A DNA stretch of 64,000 nucleotides. Source: Belliella kenyensis. GTDB taxonomy: Bacteria > Bacteroidota > Bacteroidia > Cytophagales > Cyclobacteriaceae. The stretch is from NCBI RefSeq assembly GCF_022549675.1, contig NZ_JAKZGR010000016.1, positions 37,048-101,047 of the forward strand. Reading direction: 5' to 3'. Shown here piece after piece: positions 18,966-28,826 of the stretch. The translations under genes and the position numbers were made by a program. Within the stretch, counting starts at the first letter, position 1. Each line of letters starts with the position of its first letter. The notes under the pieces are model-generated. The model was given only the letters and a program-made list of their open reading frames with translations. It had not been told where the DNA came from and did not search any database.

Positions 18966-19703
18966 TTAAAGGCTCATCATGTCCTTAAATCTCGCAGCTT
19001 GTCGCCTACTTACCTCTATTCTATCTCCTCCTTTTAGTGTCACTACCAAGCCTCCATTGAACCAAGGCTCTATGGCCTCTACCCAGCCAAGATTAATGAT
19101 ATGCTTACGGCTAGCTCTAAAAAATGACTTTTCATCCAACTTCTCATCTAGTGCATTGAGCGATTTGTGAATCATCGGCTTATTGTTATCGAAGTAGACT
19201 TTGATATAATTTCCATCTGATTCGAAAAGTCTTACATTCTCCAATTTCACAAACCAGCACCTGTCGCCATCTTTGACGAATACTTGATCATTGAGGGTAA
19301 GTTTTTTTTCTGTAGTGTCCTTGTCATCAGAGCTTGATCTTTTCTCTTGCTCTTGAATCTTTTTCTGCAATCTCTCAAGTGCTTCACCAAGCCTCTTCGG
19401 CTCTATAGGCTTGAGAAGATAGTCAAGTGCATTTACTTGAAAAGCCTTTAGGGCATATTCATCATAAGCTGTAGTGAAGATTACATGTGGGACATTATCT
19501 AATTCTTCTAGCAAATCAAACCCTGTTTTTTCGGGCATTTGGATATCCAAAAATACCACATCTGGTAGGAGGTTATCAATTTTTTCTTTTGCATCATCTA
19601 CATTATTTGCTTCTCCCACGATTTCTACATTATCGTATTGGGATAGCAAATTGATCAGCTCCTTTCTTGCTAATCGTTCATCGTCTATAACAAGTGCTCG
19701 CAT
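18966..19703 (-). CDS. LytTR response regulator paired with the LytS-type kinase
   Basis: 245 aa. The receiver domain starts MRALVIDDERLARKEL, with phospho-acceptor Asp in VVFLDIQMPEKTG (about 54) and Lys in YLLKPIEP (about 103). A Lys/Ser/Asp-rich linker (about 115-135) leads to a LytTR DNA-binding domain (about 140-243) containing FESDGNYIKVYF and FFRASRKHIINL. It starts 12 bp after the kinase stop codon, so the pair is one operon and one signalling system. Target genes cannot be read from the sequence. Confidence 0.94.
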   Translation of the reverse strand: MRALVIDDERLARKELINLLSQYDNVEIVGEANNVDDAKEKIDNLLPDVVFLDIQMPEKTGFDLLEELDNVPHVIFTTAYDEYALKAFQVNALDYLLKPIEPKRLGEALERLQKKIQEQEKRSSSDDKDTTEKKLTLNDQVFVKDGDRCWFVKLENVRLFESDGNYIKVYFDNNKPMIHKSLNALDEKLDEKSFFRASRKHIINLGWVEAIEPWFNGGLVVTLKGGDRIEVSRRQAARFKDMMSL

Positions 19704-19715
19704 TACTTTGAAATT

Positions 19716-20780
19716 TTAACCTAATGTAAGGCTTTGTTTTGGAATTTTTATTTCGGTGATAACAAAATCATCTCCTGAATTGAATATTTTGAAGGATGAC
19801 CTGCTTCCATAAATCAATTTTAATCTTTGGATTGTATTGGATATACCATTGCCTTCACCATTTCTCTTTTTTGTATATGATTGGCTCTTAAGTTGTCCGC
19901 TGTTTTTCACCTGTATATACAAGTCATCAGTCAACCCTTCATAGCATTTCACAATGATCAGCCCTCCCTTGACACGATTTGATATCCCATGCTTGATGGC
20001 ATTCTCTACGATAGTCTGTAGCATCATAGGTGGTATCCTGTAGCTGTATGCCTCCGGCTCTATATCATATTGTACCTTAAGCCGTTCTTCAAACCGAATC
20101 ATCTCCAGGTTAAGGTAGTCTTTTACTGTATTGATTTCCTTTTCAAAATCAATCACCCTTTTCTTATCCATCATCAGTGAGAATCTCAAGATATTAGATA
20201 ATTGAGTTATGGCAGATTTTGCTTTATTAGGGTCTTCGTCTATCAAGGCTCGCACACTGTTGAGCGCATTAAATATAAAGTGAGGGTTGAGCTGAGATTT
20301 GAGGTGATTGAGTTGAATTTCGTTGATCTTGGCCTCATACTTCAAAGATTGATTATAATTGTCCAAAAAGTGAAATATAAAATACAACATGGTCCAAAGT
20401 GCATAAAACAAAAAGCTAACGAAGACATTCGCCGCCAAAACCAAAGGACTCAAATCTTCATCTAGAATGAGGATATCATAGGCAAGATTGATGAGAATTT
20501 GGGCTATGGTATTAGACAATCCCAGAACGAGCAAAGCTACGAATGTATTCCAAAGAAGCTGATTGAAACTCCTATTGAACCAATGATACTTTTTGATCAC
20601 ATACCTCAATGTGTGGGTAGAAATGAAATAATACAACGCCAAAGAAAAGTATGCACCGACTTGCACGGAAGAAATTCCTCTTCCTAAAGACACAAAAAAT
20701 AGGTTGATCAGCGCAAAGCCTGTCCAACCCAGTAATTGCAATATCCAATATAACTTGATTCTATTCATTGTATAGTCCAA
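19716..20780 (-). CDS. LytS/YehU-type sensor histidine kinase
   Basis: 354 aa. Four hydrophobic segments lie in the first 150 residues, then a coiled stretch and the His_kinase block LKSQLNPHFIFNALNSV with its phospho-accepting His (about 170). The ATPase domain shows VENAIKHG and a terminal GNGISNTIQRLKLIYG. It phosphorylates the regulator encoded just downstream. The first ATG gives MDYTMNRIK. The second (MNRIKLYW, 20768) may be the true start. A conserved membrane sensor without a large external domain suggests it senses the membrane or a small ligand. Confidence 0.92.
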   Translation of the reverse strand: MDYTMNRIKLYWILQLLGWTGFALINLFFVSLGRGISSVQVGAYFSLALYYFISTHTLRYVIKKYHWFNRSFNQLLWNTFVALLVLGLSNTIAQILINLAYDILILDEDLSPLVLAANVFVSFLFYALWTMLYFIFHFLDNYNQSLKYEAKINEIQLNHLKSQLNPHFIFNALNSVRALIDEDPNKAKSAITQLSNILRFSLMMDKKRVIDFEKEINTVKDYLNLEMIRFEERLKVQYDIEPEAYSYRIPPMMLQTIVENAIKHGISNRVKGGLIIVKCYEGLTDDLYIQVKNSGQLKSQSYTKKRNGEGNGISNTIQRLKLIYGSRSSFKIFNSGDDFVITEIKIPKQSLTLG

Positions 20781-20848
20781 AGATAATCAACTCACTAAAA
20801 GCTTGACCAGCTAATATGCCAAATGGCATAAAGCTTCCATTAAAAGCT

Positions 20849-23683
20849 TCATGCTTGTTTTAGCTCCTCTTTCAAGAATTTGGCTGTAAAACTGCTCTTA
20901 TTTTTGGCTACTTGCTCAGGCGTACCTTCAGCGATGATTTGACCTCCTTTGTCCCCCCCCTCGGGTCCTAGATCTATGATATGGTCTGCTACTTTTATGA
21001 TGTCCAAGTTATGCTCTATGATCAACACCGTGTTCCCTTTATCAACAAGTCTTTGAAGAACCTGCATCAAAAGGTCAATGTCTTGAAAATGCAACCCTGT
21101 GCTCGGTTCATCTAGAATATAGAAGGTCTTTCCTGTGTCCTTTTTTGAAAGCTCCGTAGCTAATTTTACCCGCTGCGCTTCACCTCCAGAGAGCGTGGTA
21201 GCATGCTGACCCAAGGTAATGTATCCAAGACCTACTTCATTGAGCGTTTGGATTTTTCTTAAAATTTTCGGTTGAAACTCAAAAAACGCTACAGCTTGTT
21301 CCACTGTCATATCTAATACATCAGAAATAGACTTACCCTTGAATCTTACTTCCAGCGTCTCCCTATTATATCTTTTTCCTTTGCATGTCTCACATGGCAC
21401 ATGTACATCTGGTAGAAAATCCATTTCGACCAATTTCATTCCAGCACCTTCACAATCCTCACACCTTCCTCCTTTTACATTGAAGCTGAATCTTCCTGGT
21501 TTATAGCCCCTAATTTTAGCTTCTGGCAATTCCGTAAAGAGGGCTCTGATATCTGTAAATACTCCTGTGTAAGTGGCAGGGTTCGACCTTGGAGTCCTTC
21601 CTATAGGTGATTGATCTACTTCTATTACTTTGTCCAAGTGCTCCAACCCATCGATGCGTGTGTGAGCAAGTGGTTCCCGCTTTGAATTGTAAAAATGAGA
21701 ATTGAGTAGAGGAAATAGCGTTTCATGAATCAATGAGCTTTTTCCTGAACCTGACACCCCTGTCACGCAAATCATTTTGCCTAGAGGAAGATGAAGGTTC
21801 ACATTTTTGAGATTGTGCCCAGATGCACCTAATAGGCTCAAAGTCTGTCCATTTCCAGCTCTTCTTTTCTCTGGTATTTGAATCTTCAGTTCATTTGCCA
21901 AGTACTTGGCTGTAATGCTCTTTTGATTGAGAAACTCTTGCGGGTTACCAGCAGCTACGATTTGTCCTCCATGTCTACCTGCACCTGGACCGATATCCAC
22001 CACAAAGTCCGCCTCTAGCATCATGTCCTTATCATGCTCAACTACAATTACAGAATTTCCCAAATCTCTCAAATCTTGTAAGGCTTTGATCAGTTTGACA
22101 TTGTCCCTCTGATGAAGTCCAATGCTGGGCTCATCCAAGATGTAGAGTACTCCTACTAGCTGAGTACCTATCTGTGTGGCTAGCCTGATTCGCTGTGCTT
22201 CGCCTCCAGAAAGAGAGCGAAGCGGTCTATTGAGTGATAGGTAATCAAGACCTATATCGAGAAGAAATCCTATTCTTTTTTTGATTTCTTTGAGTACTTC
22301 TTTGCCTATAAGTAGCTGACGATCTGACATCTTTTCTTCTATTTTGTCAAACCAATCTCCAAGAGTGGCTATATCCATCACTGCCAATTCGCCTATATGC
22401 TTCTCGGCAATTTTGAAATGAAGTGCTTCCTTTTTCAATCTAAATCCCTCACAATCTGGACATACCTTGGATGTAGTAAAGTCACTCACCCATTGTTGAA
22501 TTTTGTCTGAGCTTCCTTCTTGCTGCTTTGTTAGGAAGTTGATAATTCCTTCAAATGTTGTCGTCCATTTGGTACCAGGATATTTTACTGAATCTACCTC
22601 TACTTCCTGTTTGTCCCCATACAAAAGTACATTGACTACTTCCTTTGGCAGCTTTTCAATAGGTGTGGTGATGCTACACTTATATACCTTTAATATGGCA
22701 TCGATCTTTTTGAAGATCCAAATATCTCTGAACTCTCCCAGGGGAGCTATGCCACCTCTGCTGATACTCAAGCTTGGATCGGGAATGATATTCTCCTGAG
22801 TGATCTCTTCTATCACACCTAAGCCATTGCAAGTCGGGCAGGCTCCGTAGGGACTATTAAATGAAAAAGTATTGGGTGCAGGCTCATCATATGAAAGACC
22901 GGTGGTAGGGTCCATCAGGTATTTTGAAAAATGATGGATTTCTCCTGCCTCATCCCTCAGCATCAAGATACCCTTACCGTGCTGAAGTGCTGTCTTGAGG
23001 GATTGAGTGATTCGGTACCTGTCGGATTCCTCTGCTACTATCCTATCGATTACTATTTCTATATCGTGGATTTTGTACCTATCGACTTGCATCTTGGGTA
23101 CCATATCCATCACCACACCATCCACACGAACTTTAGAAAATCCCATTTTGCGGATTTGCTCAAAAAGCTCACGATAATGCCCTTTTCTTCCTTTGACTAC
23201 AGGAGCAAGGATGAAGAGTTTCTTCCCTTGAAAATTGCTAAATAATTGCTCTATGATCTGATCCTCTGTCTGCCTGATCATCTTATGACCAGAAAGATAA
23301 GAGTAAGCTTCACCAGCTCGGGCATACAACAACCTCATGAAGTCATAGATTTCTGTTACTGTGCCTACTGTAGAGCGTGGATTTTTGGATGTAGTCTTTT
23401 GCTCTATGGAAATCACAGGTGATAATCCATTGATTTTGTCTACATCCGGCCTTTCCATTCCTCCCAAAAATGACCTAGCATAGGCAGAAAAGCTTTCCAT
23501 ATACCTTCGTTGACCTTCGGCATAGATGGTATCGAATGCAAGAGAACTTTTACCACTTCCGCTTAGACCTGTGATCACTACGAGCTTATTCCTTGGAATC
23601 TGAAGGTCTACATTCTTCAGATTGTGCTCTCTAGCACCATATATTTCTATATATTCTTCTTTTTCAGTGATTTTTTCAGTCAT
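20849..23683 (-). CDS. uvrA: Excinuclease ABC subunit A
   Basis: The damage-recognition ATPase of nucleotide excision repair, which loads UvrB on lesions. The 944-aa length is normal. Two ABC modules are present: Walker A GLSGSGKSSLAF (about 39-50) and GVSGSGKSSL (about 640), each with its signature (LSGGEAQRIRLA and LSGGEAQRVKLA) and Walker B (YILDEPSIGLH and YILDEPSTGLHF). Zinc fingers show CPTCNG with the CPDCEG region in the first module and CEDCEGAG with CETCKG in the second. The gene is monocistronic, and uvrB and uvrC are not in the window. Confidence 0.98.
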   Translation of the reverse strand: MTEKITEKEEYIEIYGAREHNLKNVDLQIPRNKLVVITGLSGSGKSSLAFDTIYAEGQRRYMESFSAYARSFLGGMERPDVDKINGLSPVISIEQKTTSKNPRSTVGTVTEIYDFMRLLYARAGEAYSYLSGHKMIRQTEDQIIEQLFSNFQGKKLFILAPVVKGRKGHYRELFEQIRKMGFSKVRVDGVVMDMVPKMQVDRYKIHDIEIVIDRIVAEESDRYRITQSLKTALQHGKGILMLRDEAGEIHHFSKYLMDPTTGLSYDEPAPNTFSFNSPYGACPTCNGLGVIEEITQENIIPDPSLSISRGGIAPLGEFRDIWIFKKIDAILKVYKCSITTPIEKLPKEVVNVLLYGDKQEVEVDSVKYPGTKWTTTFEGIINFLTKQQEGSSDKIQQWVSDFTTSKVCPDCEGFRLKKEALHFKIAEKHIGELAVMDIATLGDWFDKIEEKMSDRQLLIGKEVLKEIKKRIGFLLDIGLDYLSLNRPLRSLSGGEAQRIRLATQIGTQLVGVLYILDEPSIGLHQRDNVKLIKALQDLRDLGNSVIVVEHDKDMMLEADFVVDIGPGAGRHGGQIVAAGNPQEFLNQKSITAKYLANELKIQIPEKRRAGNGQTLSLLGASGHNLKNVNLHLPLGKMICVTGVSGSGKSSLIHETLFPLLNSHFYNSKREPLAHTRIDGLEHLDKVIEVDQSPIGRTPRSNPATYTGVFTDIRALFTELPEAKIRGYKPGRFSFNVKGGRCEDCEGAGMKLVEMDFLPDVHVPCETCKGKRYNRETLEVRFKGKSISDVLDMTVEQAVAFFEFQPKILRKIQTLNEVGLGYITLGQHATTLSGGEAQRVKLATELSKKDTGKTFYILDEPSTGLHFQDIDLLMQVLQRLVDKGNTVLIIEHNLDIIKVADHIIDLGPEGGDKGGQIIAEGTPEQVAKNKSSFTAKFLKEELKQA

Positions 23684-23812
23684 GGAAGGGTAATCCTTTA
23701 TATATCAAGCATGCAAAAATAGGGATTTAAATCTACTCATCCCAAAAGGAAGGGAAAGTGAACTTTATATTTTGAGGTGAAATCATTTTTGCAAATAAAG
23801 TCATCAGGTATC

Positions 23813-25474
23813 TTAATCATTAGCCTTGGATTTCAAATCTTCAAGGTCCTCTCCTGTCACAGTAGATTTCAAACCAGAGAAAATCAATTGCCACCAAAAG
23901 TGAAACATAGATTTGTGTTTTACTCTTTTTGCATAGACCACACCCTTTTCTAGATTCCCATTTTTTCTAGGATTTTGGGATTTGATGACTACTTTACTCG
24001 CTAGGAAAGAGCCTATTTTTCGGAAGATATTTTTATCCTTTTCAAAATCCCTATTTAATATTTCGATTTGTAAGTCTTCATACCGCACGATCACTTCACC
24101 ATGACCATCATCATCATTGGCATAGATATTAAAGTCCAATCTATTGATGATTCCTGACTTGAGACTTACTTTGGCCTCAGGTTCTATCATGGGATTGATT
24201 GCCGTAAGATCCATCTTACCAAGCGAGCCTCTTAAATGAAACTTACCACTCGGATCTTCCAGATCATAAGAGGCCTCAAGATAGACCTTGCCTTTACCCA
24301 TGAGTAAGGCATTTGCTATAATCTCAAAATTCTTTGCTGTCTCAATATCATCTTCTAAATTGCTCAATCTGCTGATCTGAGCATTGACATCGGAGAAGAA
24401 AAGCTTACCTGTGGTAGGAGCACCATTATCAGGTTGCTCTTCTATTTTGATATGAGCATTGACTAAGTCTATATTCCTCAATACCATAGGGAATTCTATG
24501 GTCTGGAACATATCGTGTACCATTGATGGTCTGCGCTCATGATCCTCAGGTCGATTTTTGTTGTTAAACGCTTCGATTTGTAGCTCACTGATTTTCAAGC
24601 TGTCCACATCAAGAATCCCCTTGCGTAGAAAAGAATCGAAATTCACTCCTTTCACATCCAATACCCCATTGGTAAGTTCAAGCCAGGGTGTCCTTAGCTT
24701 GAATGACTCAGTGTACTCAAACTTACCCAGCTTGTGATTCAAAGAAAAATCAGCCACTTTGACTGTCTTATCTCTTGTGTCAAACATCAAATCTTTGATC
24801 TTTGCGTGTTGCTTATAATCATCAAAATGAACTGATACGTCTTCAATCTCACCATGAACCATTCCTACATCAAACAAAGCATCTTGATTGTCGATATCTT
24901 CTTTGGAAAGTCTAAAATCTGCAGCTTCTACCCTTAGATCTGTTATTTTCATTCTGACCGAGTCACATTTTAAATCTCTATTTTCAAGGTTGAAATGATT
25001 GAGTAAGATTTTATTAGCAGATATCATATCATAGTCTTTCTTATCTCCTTTTTCACCACTTGTCTCTATATTCAGAGAATCGATAGGTGGAGTTACTGTC
25101 TTGATATCTAGATTTTCTAGTTTTGCGGAGTCTATTTTTATAGAGTTGTTGAACAAAAAACTACTCCAAGTGAACCCTGTAATCCTCGCAAGTCCTAATT
25201 TTAATTCAATTTGAGATTGGGTAACGTCGATATCACTGGTAGGCTTGATAACTACATCTTCAATATTCAAATAAGTCCCTGTGTAATTATAGTCAAGTCT
25301 GATATTTCCAAAGCTAACTTCGTGATTATCAAACCCACTCGTCCGAGTGATCATATCACTAACTATTCTATCAGCATTCTGATTGAGATAGACATTAATT
25401 AAATATGGGACTCCTCTCAAAGCCATTATAGCAACGAATAGGAGAATCAGCAGTACAACTGGCCATTTTTTCAT
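23813..25474 (-). CDS. AsmA-like membrane-anchored protein of unknown function
   Basis: About 553 aa from the ATG at 25472-25474, which puts a basic residue pair directly before the membrane helix (MKKWPVVLLILLFVAIMAL). An in-frame ATG at 25543 would only add a Phe/Lys-rich tail. The helix (about 4-20) anchors a long periplasmic domain of repeating beta-strands (LNIEDVVIKP, LKISELQIEAF, LDVKGVNFDSF), as in AsmA/DUF748 proteins that may move lipids between membranes. I see the pattern but no decisive motif. It lies 83 bp downstream of the lytic transglycosylase gene and may belong to the same envelope operon. Confidence 0.6.
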   Translation of the reverse strand: MKKWPVVLLILLFVAIMALRGVPYLINVYLNQNADRIVSDMITRTSGFDNHEVSFGNIRLDYNYTGTYLNIEDVVIKPTSDIDVTQSQIELKLGLARITGFTWSSFLFNNSIKIDSAKLENLDIKTVTPPIDSLNIETSGEKGDKKDYDMISANKILLNHFNLENRDLKCDSVRMKITDLRVEAADFRLSKEDIDNQDALFDVGMVHGEIEDVSVHFDDYKQHAKIKDLMFDTRDKTVKVADFSLNHKLGKFEYTESFKLRTPWLELTNGVLDVKGVNFDSFLRKGILDVDSLKISELQIEAFNNKNRPEDHERRPSMVHDMFQTIEFPMVLRNIDLVNAHIKIEEQPDNGAPTTGKLFFSDVNAQISRLSNLEDDIETAKNFEIIANALLMGKGKVYLEASYDLEDPSGKFHLRGSLGKMDLTAINPMIEPEAKVSLKSGIINRLDFNIYANDDDGHGEVIVRYEDLQIEILNRDFEKDKNIFRKIGSFLASKVVIKSQNPRKNGNLEKGVVYAKRVKHKSMFHFWWQLIFSGLKSTVTGEDLEDLKSKAND

Positions 25475-25556
25475 AAAAATTGAGCTGGGTAATTTTTTAA
25501 ACTTTATTAAGTTAGAAAATTTATCATAAAAATAAACTATCAACTACTTCAATTGT

Positions 25557-26504
25557 TTATTTCATCGGAATCTTGATTTCATAAACCTTTCCTTTACTTC
25601 CTTTAAGCTTATCAGACCTAAGCCAAGGGTTGTAGAGCTTGAGCATTTTGTAATTTGTATTGTGTTTGATTGCCCATTCAGCCAGATTTGTTATATCACC
25701 ACTTACGGCTACTTCTCTTAGTCTAGGCATAGCATACTTATCTTCAGGGGAAAGATTGAAGCCATATTTTTCAGCATTTTCGAAGATCTCCTTGAATGCA
25801 AGTAATCGAAATACATAGCGACTTGTCTCGTCATTGAGTAAGAGATCATAATAATTATGCTGTCTTTGTTCCGACTTTCTTTTGGATAATCCGCCCATAC
25901 CCATGTTATAACTAGCAGCTACTGATGTCCAATTTCCATATCTGGCGAAGGCCTTTTTTAAGTATTGACAAGCTGCAATGGTGGCTTTTTCTAGATGATA
26001 TCTTTCATCTACTTCATTGGTTACTTCTAGATTGTATTCCTTGGCAGTGGCAGGCATAAACTGCCAGAAACCCTTGGCTCCAGCCGGTGAAGTTACATTC
26101 ATAAGTCCGGATTCAGCCATGGCTAGGTATTTGAAATCTTCCGGGACGCCGTTTGCATGCAAGATTTTTTCAATGGTTGGCATGTACCTTCCTGCTCTTT
26201 TCATCAGCAAGATCATGTTCGACTGCCAGTAAGCATTGACATAAATCTCTCTTTCAAGCCTTTCTTTTACATCATCCAAATCTAATGGTACGGGCTCATC
26301 GGCAAAAGTGATAGCTTCAGGCATGTCAAATAACTTCGCCCTCGTGTCTGGAATCTTCATGACAAATTCCTCCCCACTTTCTGGACTGACAATGACCTCT
26401 TGATAAATAATCTCAGGCTGCTTTTGATCCAATTTTTGAATCAAAAGCAGCCCGAATAGAATGATTATCAAGCCATAAATAATGTATATATGATAACGCC
26501 TCAC
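25557..26504 (-). CDS. Membrane-anchored lytic transglycosylase (SLT domain)
   Basis: Cleaves the glycan strands of peptidoglycan with formation of 1,6-anhydro-muropeptides. 315 aa. One N-terminal hydrophobic helix (about 6-23) anchors it or serves as its signal. The SLT domain (about 105-240) has the catalytic Glu in AMAESGLMNV (Glu131), GAKGFWQFMPATA, and SYNMGMGGL. The C-terminal 50 residues, with NTNYKMLKLYNPWL, resemble a degenerate LysM glycan-binding unit, as in MltD-like proteins. It starts 2 bp after the stop of the LOG gene, so the two are co-transcribed. Confidence 0.9.
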   Translation of the reverse strand: MRRYHIYIIYGLIIILFGLLLIQKLDQKQPEIIYQEVIVSPESGEEFVMKIPDTRAKLFDMPEAITFADEPVPLDLDDVKERLEREIYVNAYWQSNMILLMKRAGRYMPTIEKILHANGVPEDFKYLAMAESGLMNVTSPAGAKGFWQFMPATAKEYNLEVTNEVDERYHLEKATIAACQYLKKAFARYGNWTSVAASYNMGMGGLSKRKSEQRQHNYYDLLLNDETSRYVFRLLAFKEIFENAEKYGFNLSPEDKYAMPRLREVAVSGDITNLAEWAIKHNTNYKMLKLYNPWLRSDKLKGSKGKVYEIKIPMK

Positions 26505-26506
26505 TA

Positions 26507-27238
26507 TTAATAGTTTGGTGACAAAAGGTATTTGCTATAAAAATCATCTATGACTTTAACGGCATCTGTTGGATTGTCAACTATAGAAAATAAGTCCAAA
26601 TCTTCTACATTGATATTACGTTCTGCCAGCATGGTATCTTTCAGCCAGTCTACCAGTCCTGCCCAATACTCTCTGCCGACTAGCACGATTGGAAACCTTC
26701 CTATTTTATTGGTTTGGATCAATGTCAAAGCTTCAAATAGCTCATCTAAGGTACCATACCCCCCTGGAAGTGCTATAAACCCCTGTGCATATTTTGTAAA
26801 CATTACTTTCCTAACAAAGAAATAATTAAAAGTAATCAATTTGTCAGGGTCAATATAAACATTGTTGAACTGCTCAAAAGGAAGGACAATATTCAGTCCT
26901 ACAGACTTTCCGTTTTCAGAATGAGCCCCTTTATTACCTGCTTCCATGATCCCAGGACCTCCACCAGTGATCACTCCGTAGCCATGCCTTACCAGTTTAG
27001 CAGCAATTTCCTCTGCCATTTTATAGTACTTGTGATCGCGAGGTGTTCTAGCCGATCCAAATACCGAGACGCATGGGCCTATTTTTGCTAATTTTTCGAA
27101 TCCCTCAACAAACTCAGACATGACCTTGAAAATCGCCCAAGAGTCTGCACTCTTTATTTCATTCCAATCTCTTTCTTTGAACGCTCTACGAATTCTTTCT
27201 TCTTGTTTTGGGTCTATTGGACCATTGTTTTCACTCAT
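26507..27238 (-). CDS. LOG family (TIGR00730) Rossmann-fold protein
   Basis: 243 aa cytosolic protein. The two nucleotide-binding motifs of the family are intact: GGGPGIMEA (92-100) and PGGYGTLDE (158-166). Members called LOG hydrolyse nucleoside 5'-monophosphates of cytokinin type to the free base, and many bacterial members act as general nucleotide phosphoribohydrolases. Which applies here is unknown. The N-terminal 50 residues (KERDWNEIKSADSWAIF) match the longer bacterial subgroup. First gene of the unit with the lytic transglycosylase, 2 bp apart. Confidence 0.9.
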   Translation of the reverse strand: MSENNGPIDPKQEERIRRAFKERDWNEIKSADSWAIFKVMSEFVEGFEKLAKIGPCVSVFGSARTPRDHKYYKMAEEIAAKLVRHGYGVITGGGPGIMEAGNKGAHSENGKSVGLNIVLPFEQFNNVYIDPDKLITFNYFFVRKVMFTKYAQGFIALPGGYGTLDELFEALTLIQTNKIGRFPIVLVGREYWAGLVDWLKDTMLAERNINVEDLDLFSIVDNPTDAVKVIDDFYSKYLLSPNY

Positions 27239-27384
27239 AACTTATATACTTTTATCAAAAAACACATCCATTATTGGCTTAAAAATGAAATTAAGCTCTT
27301 AAAGGTAGATTTTTCTTTTTTTCTTGAAAAGAAATCCATCTATTAAAACATGAATGAAGAAAAAAAGTTGCCAAAAAATAAATG

Positions 27385-27415
27385 TTGTTTTAGAATCTAA
27401 GGTGTGTTACTTTCG
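27385..27415 (+). promoter_or_regulatory. Bacteroidota-type promoter for the YkgJ gene
   Basis: TTG (27385-27387) and TACTTTCG (27408-27415, one mismatch to TAnnTTTG) are 20 bp apart. The -7 box overlaps the upstream GTG at 27404, which argues that translation starts at the ATG 27437 instead. Confidence 0.4.
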
Positions 27416-27436
27416 CAGGCTTTTATATATGAACCT

Positions 27437-28039
27437 ATGAATTTGAGAGAAAAGTCTCTGGAAGTCAGGAAGGTATTTGATGAATTAGATATTGAAATCA
27501 AGTCCTTCATGCAGTCATCACAGTTGTCTTGCGTGACGGGCTGTGGAGCTTGTTGTGCAAACCCAAATGTACATGCTTCAATTTTAGAGTTTTTGCCCTT
27601 AGCTTTTGATCTGTATGAAAAGGGAAAAGCTGAAAAAGCACTATCAATACTCGAAGAAGCTGGTGAAGATTCAAATTGTATCATTTACAAATCACTCTCA
27701 GCAGATGCAAAATCAGGGTTCTGCTCTGACTACAGCAATAGAGGCATGATATGCAGGCTATTCGGAAGCTCCGCTAGAAGAAATAAGGAAGGCAAAAAAG
27801 AGCTGATCACATGCAAAATCATCAAAGAACAAAAAGCAGATGCATACCAGGGTACAGTATTGGCCATCAAAGAAGGGCTATCCGTACCATCTAGTGGTGA
27901 TTTTTATTCTCATTTGTATAATATAGATTTTCAACTAACAAATCAGCAGTATCCTATCAATATAGCCATAAAAAATGCTCTTGAAGTCGTATTGACTTAT
28001 ATGTTTTACTTAGAAAATAACGAACCAGAAAGCTTATAA
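27437..28039 (+). CDS. YkgJ family cysteine-cluster protein
   Basis: About 200 aa. The cysteine cluster of the family is visible: CVTGCGACC near residue 30, CIIY, GFCSDYS and GMICRLFG. Such proteins are thought to bind zinc or an iron-sulphur centre, but the reaction is unknown. The ATG at 27437 (MNLREKSLEV) is preferred over a GTG at 27404 because the latter lies in the likely promoter. No membrane helix. Monocistronic, divergent from the LOG gene. Confidence 0.82.
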   Translation: MNLREKSLEVRKVFDELDIEIKSFMQSSQLSCVTGCGACCANPNVHASILEFLPLAFDLYEKGKAEKALSILEEAGEDSNCIIYKSLSADAKSGFCSDYSNRGMICRLFGSSARRNKEGKKELITCKIIKEQKADAYQGTVLAIKEGLSVPSSGDFYSHLYNIDFQLTNQQYPINIAIKNALEVVLTYMFYLENNEPESL

Positions 28040-28113
28040 AATTTTTAAAGCACGGTTTTTGATCGTATATTGTAGTCGACTTTGTTTTTGAAATTTTAAC
28101 TAAATCTACATAT

Positions 28114-28458
28114 ATGCTCAACGTATCAGAAATTGTTCAAACGATCAAGCAGCTGATTGAAGTCAGGATTCAAATGGTTAAGAGCCAGTTGGAGGATAGC
28201 TTTTCAGAAATTATATCGAGAGTTTTCATCTTAATATTAATGGGTCTTGCATCTTTGATGATTTTGCTTTTTGCTAGTATTTCTTTAGCATTTTACTTAG
28301 GTGAAATTTTGTATTCGAACTATCAGGGCTTTTTGTATGTCAGCCTGATATACTTGGTAATATTCGTGATACTCTTCTTGATAAGAGAGTCAGATGGAAT
28401 TATAACTTCCTTTAGGCAGTTTTTTAGGCGTTTTCTTTTCAGGATCAAAAAGCAATAA
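28114..28458 (+). CDS. Holin-X/superfamily III type small membrane protein
   Basis: 114 aa: an amphipathic N-terminal helix (VSEIVQTIKQLIEVRIQMVK), two membrane helices (about 38-58 and 68-88) and a basic tail (RFLFRIKKQ). This is the pattern of the phage-holin-like family PF07332, which in Bacteroidota is chromosomal and not part of a prophage. Its function is unknown. It is followed after 5 bp by another small membrane protein gene, so the two form an operon that runs into the GGGP synthase gene. Confidence 0.65.
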   Translation: MLNVSEIVQTIKQLIEVRIQMVKSQLEDSFSEIISRVFILILMGLASLMILLFASISLAFYLGEILYSNYQGFLYVSLIYLVIFVILFLIRESDGIITSFRQFFRRFLFRIKKQ

Positions 28459-28463
28459 TCATT

Positions 28464-28826
28464 ATGGAACTAGAAAAAAAAGCACAAGAGCTGGAGCAAA
28501 CACTTCAAGCTCAGCTTAATGCACTCAAAGGCGACTCTGGGGATTGGATCAGGGTAGGCTCAGGGGTACTTGCAGGTGGGATAGTAGCTTTTGGCTTGGT
28601 AAGACTTCTCAAAGGGAAAAAGAATAAAAAAACTAAGCAAGTCATGGCCGTATTAGAAAGGGAAGGCTTGCTAGATAAGGAAATTAGTGCCAAGCTCACT
28701 GCTAAAAAAGAAGCGGGTTTTATGGCACGAATGGCCGCTATAGTTCTTCCTATGGCAATCGCTTATGGAAGAAAAAAGTTTCTCGATAACTACCTCAACA
28801 ACACCAGTGATATTGAAGAAGAATAA
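28464..28826 (+). CDS. Small membrane protein of unknown function
   Basis: 120 aa. It has a charged, Gln/Leu/Glu-rich helix (about 1-27, coiled-coil-like), a Gly/Ala membrane helix (VLAGGIVAFGLVRLL, about 34-50), a very basic cluster (KGKKNKKTKQ) and a second weak hydrophobic helix (about 88-102). The tail is acidic. No family recognised, though small proteins of this shape often follow holin-X genes. Its 3' end overlaps the first possible codons of the GGGP synthase frame, which suggests translational coupling. Confidence 0.6.
   Translation: MELEKKAQELEQTLQAQLNALKGDSGDWIRVGSGVLAGGIVAFGLVRLLKGKKNKKTKQVMAVLEREGLLDKEISAKLTAKKEAGFMARMAAIVLPMAIAYGRKKFLDNYLNNTSDIEEE

Noticed and set aside
27404..27436. 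GTG start at 27404 for the YkgJ gene
   Set aside because: It overlaps a promoter-like -7 box. The ATG at 27437 fits better.
28114..28458. Prophage signal (holin-like gene)
   Set aside because: No phage structural, lysis or integrase genes nearby. Holin-X proteins are chromosomal in this phylum.
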